Part shown: positions 5,972 to 11,282 of the stretch, one piece after another | Layout: every line of letters starts with the position of its first letter | Numbering within the stretch: position 1 is the stretch's first letter | Assembly (NCBI GenBank): GCA_949744025.1 | Contig: CATJWA010000144.1 | Location: 1 to 11,282, forward strand | Reading direction: 5' to 3' | Source of the DNA: an uncultured Eubacteriales bacterium | GTDB taxonomy: Bacteria; Bacillota; Clostridia; Oscillospirales; Oscillospiraceae | DNA: 11,282 nucleotides | The notes under the pieces: generated by a model | What the model saw: only the letters and a program-made list of their open reading frames with translations | Databases searched by the model: none | What the model was told of the DNA's origin: nothing | Program-made: the position numbers and the translations under genes

Positions 5972-7051
5972 ATGGACAGAAGCAAAACAAGACAGATAAA
6001 AGCCGGCGGCGTGGCCATCGGCGGGGGCGCTCCGGTTTCGGTGCAGTCTATGTGCTGCACCGACACGCGCGACGCCGGGGCTACGCTGGCACAGATTGAG
6101 GCGCTGCGCTCTGCCGGCTGCGACATTGTGCGCGTCGCGGTGCCGGACGAGGCGGCGGCGCGCTCGCTTTCGGAGATTTGCCGCCGCTCGTCCCTGCCCG
6201 TGGTGGCGGACATACACTTTGACTACCGCCTCGCCCTGCTCTCGGCCGAGGCGGGCGCGGGCAAAATACGAATAAACCCGGGCAACATCGGCGGGGAGGA
6301 AAAGGTCCGCGCCGTCGCCTCGGCCTGCCGGGACAGGGGCATACCAATCCGCATAGGCGTGAACGCCGGAAGTCTGGAAAAGCGCCTGCTGGGCCGGTAT
6401 GGCGGGCCCACGCCAGAGGCGATGGTCGAAAGCGCGGCGGATCAGGCCGAGATACTGGAAAAATGCGGCTTTTCGGACATCTGCCTGTCGCTGAAGGCAT
6501 CGAGCGTGCCGATGACCGTGGCGGCCTGCCGTCTGGCCGCGGAGACCTTCCCGTATCCGCTTCACCTGGGCGTGACGGAGGCGGGGACAAGCTACAACGG
6601 CACGATAAGCTCCGCCGTCGGGATAGGAGCGCTGCTGCTTGAGGGAATAGGCGACACCATACGCGTGTCCCTGACCGCCGATCCCGTGGAGGAGGTGCGC
6701 GCGGGGACAGCGATACTCAGGGCCGCGGGACTGCGGCGCGGCGGTGTGCGGTTTATCTCCTGCCCGACCTGCGGGCGTACGCAGGTGGACCTTATCGCGC
6801 TGGCGGAGGAGACGGAGCGCCGTCTGGCCGGGTGTAAGCGGGAGATCACCGTCGCGGTTATGGGCTGCATTGTAAACGGACCCGGCGAGGCGCGTCAGGC
6901 GGACTACGGCATTGCCGGCGGACGCGGCGAGGGCGTCATTTTCCGGCGCGGCGAGATTGTGGGCAGGGCCGCGGAGGACCGGCTTGTTGACGCGCTGGTA
7001 CATATGATTGAGAGTGACGGTGGGGGAGAGTGGCCTGCGGGAGATGTGTGA
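5972..7051 (+). CDS. ispG: 4-hydroxy-3-methylbut-2-en-1-yl diphosphate synthase (IspG/GcpE)
   Basis: This cytoplasmic [4Fe-4S] enzyme carries out the penultimate MEP-pathway step, reductive ring opening of MEcPP to HMBPP, using electrons from flavodoxin or ferredoxin. The 359-residue protein is the short two-domain bacterial form. A TIM-barrel domain (about 1-260) includes VSVQSMCCTDTRD (22-34), VADIHFDYRLA (78-88) and RINPGNIG (100-107). A C-terminal cluster-binding domain has Cys264 and Cys267 in SCPTCGRTQVDL (263-274), Cys299 in VMGCIVNGPGEAR (296-308), and the fourth ligand Glu306. All four ligands are present. The start lies five bases after the rseP stop, with AGG at 5961-5963 overlapping the end of rseP, so the two genes are co-transcribed. 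The last ten or so residues (from about 349) are glycine-rich and poorly typical. It works with dxr upstream to feed uppS. Confidence 0.97.
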   Translation: MDRSKTRQIKAGGVAIGGGAPVSVQSMCCTDTRDAGATLAQIEALRSAGCDIVRVAVPDEAAARSLSEICRRSSLPVVADIHFDYRLALLSAEAGAGKIRINPGNIGGEEKVRAVASACRDRGIPIRIGVNAGSLEKRLLGRYGGPTPEAMVESAADQAEILEKCGFSDICLSLKASSVPMTVAACRLAAETFPYPLHLGVTEAGTSYNGTISSAVGIGALLLEGIGDTIRVSLTADPVEEVRAGTAILRAAGLRRGGVRFISCPTCGRTQVDLIALAEETERRLAGCKREITVAVMGCIVNGPGEARQADYGIAGGRGEGVIFRRGEIVGRAAEDRLVDALVHMIESDGGGEWPAGDV

Positions 7052-7118
7052 GGCCCCTCCTGACATTTTGATGGATAGAGAAGCTCCGCGGCGCGTTACC
7101 GTGCGGCGGGGCTGAACC

Positions 7119-7146
7119 CTGTCGGGCGCCGGAAGCGCTCTAAAAT
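7119..7146 (+). promoter_or_regulatory. Weak candidate promoter before polC
   Basis: A good -10-like TAAAAT (7141-7146) stands 16 bases after a poor -35-like CTGTCG (7119-7124). It would place transcription start near 7153, at the foot of the hairpin in the polC leader. The -35 match is only three of six, so this is a hint that polC may have its own promoter in addition to read-through from ispG. Confidence 0.2.
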
Positions 7147-7185
7147 TCTTTTGCCCGCTTTTCTTTTAAGAAAAGCGGGAGAATT
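7144..7185 (+). promoter_or_regulatory. Hairpin in the polC leader, next to the ribosome binding site
   Basis: CCCGCTTTTCT (7154-7164) pairs with AGAAAAGCGGG (7169-7179) around a TTTA loop, an 11-bp perfect stem. An outer stem, AATTCT (7144-7149) with AGAATT (7180-7185), extends it past a four-base bulge. The polC Shine-Dalgarno GAGGA (7186-7190) begins one base after the stem. No T-run follows on the plus strand, so it is not an ordinary terminator. A structure this close to a start codon could influence ribosome access. Confidence 0.6.
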
Positions 7186-7193
7186 GAGGATAC

Positions 7194-10100
7194 ATGAAGC
7201 AATATGCATTTCTTGAGGTTTTTCCCTTCTGCGCTCCGGTGACGGAGCTGTGCGGCGGGCTGGACAAGGCCACGCTCTCCTCGGTTGAGGTGGACCGCGG
7301 AAGGCTCAGTATGCTGGCGGACGCTTTTTTCCCGCGTATGCCCGCGCCGGCAGAGCTGCGCGCGCTCGAGGGGAGAATTGCGGGGCAGTACGGCCTGAAA
7401 AGGGTGGAGATATCCCCCGACTTTCCGCGGCCAAAAGCGCCCGCGAAATCAGGCGGCGGCGGGAGCGGGAAGCCGGGCTCCGGCAAAGGCGGCGGGGGCG
7501 GTGGAGACATTCTCATGGGCCGCGGCGTGAAAAGCGCGCCGGTGGACATAGGCACGCTCACGCTCGAGAGCGGAAACGTCACCATACGCGGCCGCGTGTT
7601 CGGAACGGACAGCCGGGAGATTACGAAAACCCGCGCCGTGGTGCTCTCCTTCTGCCTGACGGACGGCACGGGCTCGATTCACGTGTCGAAATACATCCGC
7701 GAGAACGACGAGGCGAAAAGCGCCGTGCAGAAAATAAGCGACGGCATGTACGTGAGCATTTACGGCAGCGTGGGCTACAACCGCTATGACGAGGACATCG
7801 CCATGGAGCCGCGAGCGATACAGCTTGCCGAGGCCCCGCCGGTGCGTCAGGACACGGCGGAGGAAAAGCGCGTGGAGCTGCACCTGCACACCCGCTACTC
7901 CAACCTTGACGCGCTCACCGACCCCGCTGCCGTGGTAAAGCGCGCGGCCAAGTGGGGCCACCCCGCCGTGGCGATAACCGACCACGGAGTGGCGCAGGCA
8001 TTTCCCGAGGCATGGCACGCGGCGGAGAAGGCGGGCATAAAGGTGATCTACGGCCTTGAGGGCTATTACATAAACGACGTTGACGAAAAGCTGGCCATAA
8101 CCGGCAGCAGCGACCTGCCGCTGGATGCCGAGTTTGTCGCCTTCGACATTGAGACGACGGGCCTTTCCGCGAGGCACGACCGCATTACGGAGATAGGCGC
8201 GGTCATCTTCCGAGGCGGGGAGCTTGGCGAGAGCTTCAACACCTTCGCAAACCCCGGAATGCCCATTCCCTCGGAAATAATCAAGCTCACGGGCATAACC
8301 GACGCCATGGTGGCCGGCGCCCCCTCCGAGGCCGAGGCGGTCAGGGCGTTTTTAGACTTCGCGGGCGGCCGGCCCATAATCGCCCACAACGCCGACTTCG
8401 ACGTCGGCTTCATCTCCGAGGCCGCGCGGCGAAACGGCATTGACTTTGAGCCCGTGTACCTCGACACGCTGGTGCTGGCGCAGACGCTGCTGCCGCACCT
8501 CAAGCGCCACAAGCTGGACATGGTGTCCAACTATTTGGGTCTGCCGGAGTTCAACCACCACCGCGCCAGCGACGACGCGATGGTTGTCGCGCGCATGATG
8601 GACAAGTTTATCCCGATGCTGCGCGAGCGCGGGGCCGAGCGGCTTTGCGACATTGAGCGGGTTATGCAGTCGGCCAGAAAAGAGGGAGTGCGCAGCCAGA
8701 AGGCCAAGCACATCGTCCTGCTGGTGAAAGACAAGGTGGGGCTGAAAAACCTGTACAAGCTCATATCAAAGTCCTATCTTGAGCACTTCAAGCGCAACCC
8801 GATAGTGCCGAAAAGCCTTATCATGGAGCACCGCGAGGGGCTTATCATCGGCTCGGCCTGCGCCTCGGGCGAGCTGTTCGAGGCCATGCTCCGCCGCGGG
8901 AGCGACGCGCAGCTAAAGCGCCTTGCCTCCTTCTACGACTATCTTGAGATTCAGCCCATATGCAACAACCGCTTCCTGCTGGATAACGGCACGGCGCGCG
9001 ACGAGGAGGCGCTCAGGGACTACAACCGGCGCATAGCGCGCCTCGCGCGCGAGACGGGCAAGCCCCTTGTGGCCACGGGGGACGTTCACTTCATGGACCC
9101 CGAGGACGAGGTCTACCGGCGCATACTGCTGGCCGGACGCAAGTTTGCCGACGCGGACAAGCCCCTGCCGATTTACTTCAAGACCACGGACGAGATGCTT
9201 GAGGAGTTTTCATATCTCGGCGAGCAGGAGTGCTACGACGCGGTTATAGCCAACCCGAAGAAGATAGCCGATATGTGTCAGGACATTCAGCTTCTGCCAA
9301 AGGGTCAGCTTTTCGCCCCGAAGATAGAAAACTCCGCCGGCGAGCTGCGCTCGCTGGTGGAAAACCGCATGAGGGAGCTCTACGGCGAGAACCCGCCGGA
9401 GATAGTGACCGAGCGCGTAAGCACCGAGCTGAACACCATACTCGACCACCAGTACGACGTCATCTACATGTCCGCCCAGAAGTTGGTGCAGAACTCCTTG
9501 GAAAACGGCTACCTCGTCGGCTCCCGAGGCAGCGTGGGCTCGTCCATCGTGGCGTACCTGTCGGGCATCACCGAGGTCAACTCCCTGCCCGCGCACTACC
9601 GCTGCCCTGAGTGCAAGTACGCGGACTTCGAGTCGGGCGAGGGCTACGGCTGCGGCGCGGACATGCCCGACAGGGACTGTCCCGTGTGCGGGGCAAAGCT
9701 GAAGAAGGACGGCTTTGACATACCCTTTGAGACCTTCCTCGGCTTCCCCGGCAACGAAAAGACGCCGGATATCGACCTTAACTTCTCCGGCGAGTATCAG
9801 GCCAAGGCCCACAAGTACACGGAAACGCTTTTCGGCTCGGACCACGTTTTCCGCGCCGGCACCATAGGCACGCTTGCGGAGAAAACCGCCTACGGATATG
9901 TCAAGAAATACCTTGAGGAACGGGAGATGAAGGTTACCAAGGCGGAGGAGACGCGCCTTGCCCTGGGCTGCGTGGGCGTGAAGCGCACCACTGGCCAGCA
10001 CCCCGGCGGCCTGGTGGTTATTCCGCAGGACATGGACGTGACGGACTTCTGTCCCGTGCAGCACCCCGCCGACGACCCCGACAGCGACATTATCACCACC

Positions 10101-11213
10101 CATTTCGAGTACCACTGCATGGAGGACAACCTATTAAAGCTCGACGAGCTGGGCCACGATGACCCGACGATGATAAGAATGCTCGAGGACATGACCGGCG
10201 TGGACGCCAAGGAGATACCGCTTGACGACCGCGACACCATGGAGATTTTCCGCTCGCCCTCGCCGCTGGGCCTGCCGGACGACGACCCCGTTATCGGCAA
10301 AACCGGCTCTATAGGCATCCCCGAGTTCGGCACGGGCTTTACCCGCCAGATGCTTGTGGACACACAGCCCGAGGGCTTTGACATCCTCGTGCGCCTGTCC
10401 GGCTTCTCCCACGGCACGGACGTGTGGCTGGGCAACGCCAAGGACCTTATCACCAGCGGCACCGCCTCGGTCAAGGAAACTGTCGGCTGCCGCGACGACA
10501 TCATGCTGTACCTTATCAGTAAGGGCATGGAGCCGAAGATGGCCTTCAAGATTATGGAGGCCGTGCGAAAGGGCAAGGTGAAGAAAGGCGGCTTTGGCGA
10601 GGGCTGGGTCGAGAAGATGAACGAGCTGGGCGTGCCCCAGTGGTACATCGACTCGCTGGCGAAGATAGCCTATCTGTTTCCGAAAGCTCACGCGGTGGCT
10701 TACGTGATGATGGCCTTTCGCATAGCCTGGTTCAAGGTGCATAAGCCGCAGGCGTTTTACAGCGCGTACTTCTACCGCCGCAGCCAGAAGGGCTCGTTCG
10801 ACGCCGCGTGCATGACCCGCGGGCTGGAGCCGGTGAAGAAAAAAATGCACGAGATAAAGCTCAATCCCAACCCCACGGCCAAGGATGAGGACCTCTTGAC
10901 AACGCTCGAGGCGGTGTATGAGTTTTACATGCGCGGGCTGAGCTTTGCGGAGATTGACCTGTACGAGTCGGACGCGACGAAATTTCTGCCCGTGGGCGAG
11001 AGCCAGCTCCGCCCGCCGTTCACCTCCATCTCGGGTCTGGGCGAGGCCGCGGCAAACGACCTTGCCTCCTGCAAGGAGCGGGGGCTGACCTTCGTGTCGA
11101 TGGAGGACGTCAGCGCCGCCTGCCCCAAGGTCAGCCAGGCGCACATGGACCAGCTGAAGGAGCTCGGGGCGCTTGGCAGTATGCCGGAGACGAGCCAGAT
11201 GAGTCTGTTCTAA
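7194..11213 (+). CDS. polC: DNA polymerase III alpha subunit, PolC type, with 3'-5' exonuclease
   Basis: This is the replicative, proofreading DNA polymerase of Bacillota. Domains of the 1339-residue protein in order: a short N-terminal domain (1-80); a glycine-rich linker (86-104, 13 of 18 residues Gly at 87-104); an OB fold (about 118-213); PHP part one (226-296) with ELHLHTRYSNLDAL (228-241) and ITDHG (261-265); an inserted DEDDh exonuclease (about 312-475) with DIET (318-321), HNADFD (398-403) and HHRASDD (455-461); PHP part two (about 480-700); and the polymerase. A zinc-binding loop has CPEC (804-807) and CPVC (829-832). Catalytic aspartates are Asp859 and Asp861 in PDIDLNFSGEYQ (858-869) and Asp984 in LKLDELGHDDPTM (981-993). 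PKAHAVAYVMMAFR (1163-1176) is typical. A helix-hairpin-helix (about 1276-1328) and a terminal clamp-binding-like QMSLF (1335-1339) follow. The start is fixed by an in-frame TGA at 7185-7187. B. subtilis PolC is about 1440 residues, and the missing length is mainly N-terminal. Confidence 0.98.
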   Translation: MKQYAFLEVFPFCAPVTELCGGLDKATLSSVEVDRGRLSMLADAFFPRMPAPAELRALEGRIAGQYGLKRVEISPDFPRPKAPAKSGGGGSGKPGSGKGGGGGGDILMGRGVKSAPVDIGTLTLESGNVTIRGRVFGTDSREITKTRAVVLSFCLTDGTGSIHVSKYIRENDEAKSAVQKISDGMYVSIYGSVGYNRYDEDIAMEPRAIQLAEAPPVRQDTAEEKRVELHLHTRYSNLDALTDPAAVVKRAAKWGHPAVAITDHGVAQAFPEAWHAAEKAGIKVIYGLEGYYINDVDEKLAITGSSDLPLDAEFVAFDIETTGLSARHDRITEIGAVIFRGGELGESFNTFANPGMPIPSEIIKLTGITDAMVAGAPSEAEAVRAFLDFAGGRPIIAHNADFDVGFISEAARRNGIDFEPVYLDTLVLAQTLLPHLKRHKLDMVSNYLGLPEFNHHRASDDAMVVARMMDKFIPMLRERGAERLCDIERVMQSARKEGVRSQKAKHIVLLVKDKVGLKNLYKLISKSYLEHFKRNPIVPKSLIMEHREGLIIGSACASGELFEAMLRRGSDAQLKRLASFYDYLEIQPICNNRFLLDNGTARDEEALRDYNRRIARLARETGKPLVATGDVHFMDPEDEVYRRILLAGRKFADADKPLPIYFKTTDEMLEEFSYLGEQECYDAVIANPKKIADMCQDIQLLPKGQLFAPKIENSAGELRSLVENRMRELYGENPPEIVTERVSTELNTILDHQYDVIYMSAQKLVQNSLENGYLVGSRGSVGSSIVAYLSGITEVNSLPAHYRCPECKYADFESGEGYGCGADMPDRDCPVCGAKLKKDGFDIPFETFLGFPGNEKTPDIDLNFSGEYQAKAHKYTETLFGSDHVFRAGTIGTLAEKTAYGYVKKYLEEREMKVTKAEETRLALGCVGVKRTTGQHPGGLVVIPQDMDVTDFCPVQHPADDPDSDIITTHFEYHCMEDNLLKLDELGHDDPTMIRMLEDMTGVDAKEIPLDDRDTMEIFRSPSPLGLPDDDPVIGKTGSIGIPEFGTGFTRQMLVDTQPEGFDILVRLSGFSHGTDVWLGNAKDLITSGTASVKETVGCRDDIMLYLISKGMEPKMAFKIMEAVRKGKVKKGGFGEGWVEKMNELGVPQWYIDSLAKIAYLFPKAHAVAYVMMAFRIAWFKVHKPQAFYSAYFYRRSQKGSFDAACMTRGLEPVKKKMHEIKLNPNPTAKDEDLLTTLEAVYEFYMRGLSFAEIDLYESDATKFLPVGESQLRPPFTSISGLGEAAANDLASCKERGLTFVSMEDVSAACPKVSQAHMDQLKELGALGSMPETSQMSLF

Positions 11214-11258
11214 AATCATAGGAGGCCGCCAAAGCGGCCTCCTATAATTTTAAATTTT
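11211..11258 (+). terminator. Intrinsic terminator after polC
   Basis: ATAGGAGGCCGC (11218-11229) and GCGGCCTCCTAT (11234-11245) form a perfect 12-bp GC-rich stem with a CAAA loop, followed by the AT-rich tract AATTTTAAATTTT (11246-11258). TAAAAT at 11211-11216, which includes the polC stop codon, can extend the pairing with ATTTTA at 11247-11252 past one mismatch. The arrangement could terminate in both directions. It marks the end of the gene cluster that starts at pyrH. Confidence 0.85.
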
Positions 11259-11282
11259 CGCTCCGCTTCGCGCCTCGCCTCC
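11259..11282. other. GC-rich tail after the polC terminator
   Basis: The last bases (CGCTCCGCTTCGCGCCTCGCCTCC) contain no gene. Together with the preceding TT they share the 11-mer TTCGCTCCGCT with the spacer after pyrH, where it also follows a palindrome. This may be the edge of a dispersed intergenic repeat that continues beyond the window. Confidence 0.4.

Noticed and set aside
5882..7066. Long minus-strand open frame (about 394 codons) opposite ispG
   Set aside because: It lies wholly across an intact ispG, has an Arg/His/Ala-rich composition with no recognisable motif, and open antisense frames are common in GC-rich coding DNA.
7052..7193. proS or another small gene between ispG and polC
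   Set aside because: Only 142 bases, without a plausible reading frame with ribosome binding site; proS is absent at this place in many clostridia.
10134..11219. Long minus-strand open frame (about 361 codons) opposite the end of polC
   Set aside because: Shadow of polC: His/Leu/Arg-rich translation, no domain, no ribosome binding site. The similar minus-strand frames at 9210-10115, 2649-3614, 3611-4327 and 1845-2618 were rejected for the same reason.
1..11282. CRISPR array, tRNA/rRNA genes, insertion sequence, phage or defence genes
   Set aside because: No regularly spaced repeats, tRNA-like cloverleaf, transposase motif or foreign-looking gene was seen; the coding space is filled by core genes.

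Overview
The window is a GC-rich chromosomal segment from a low-GC-phylum (Bacillota) bacterium, most likely a GC-rich member of the Clostridia such as an Oscillospirales-like lineage. Three things point there. The replicative polymerase is PolC rather than only DnaE. The gene order pyrH-frr-uppS-cdsA-dxr-rseP-ispG-polC is the classical Bacillota order. A sporulation gene, the start of spoIIGA, sits at the left edge, so the lineage forms spores or descends from spore formers. The order ispG-polC without proS between them also occurs in clostridia. I cannot name the species from sequence alone.

Layout. Positions 1-287 (minus strand) hold the 5' part of spoIIGA, running off the left edge. Positions 288-440 are a divergent intergenic region with a good SigA-type promoter for the rightward genes. 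From 441 to 11213 eight genes all read rightward: pyrH (UMP kinase), frr (ribosome recycling factor), uppS (undecaprenyl diphosphate synthase), cdsA (CDP-diacylglycerol synthase), dxr (DXP reductoisomerase), rseP/rasP (site-2 protease), ispG (MEP-pathway Fe-S enzyme) and polC (replicative DNA polymerase III alpha subunit). A strong stem-loop followed by a T-rich tract closes the cluster at 11211-11258. The widest gaps between rightward genes are 1161-1353 (a block of palindromes), 4742-4892 and 7052-7193 (a hairpin directly before the polC ribosome binding site). No stretch over 300 bases lacks a gene.

How the genes work together. dxr and ispG make isoprenoid precursors by the MEP pathway, and uppS turns these into the C55 lipid carrier for cell-wall glycans. 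cdsA makes the activated phospholipid precursor. rseP is an intramembrane protease. pyrH and frr serve UTP/CTP supply and ribosome recycling, and polC replicates the chromosome. All eight rightward genes look intact, with their catalytic motifs present.

I found no unknown defence, mobile or biosynthetic system here. This is an ordinary core-genome locus. The parts worth a second look are non-coding: the divergent spoIIGA/pyrH control region with a repeated GTCAAAACG box, the palindrome-rich pyrH-frr spacer whose motif recurs after the polC terminator, and the polC leader hairpin. PolC's short, glycine-linked N-terminus is also of interest.
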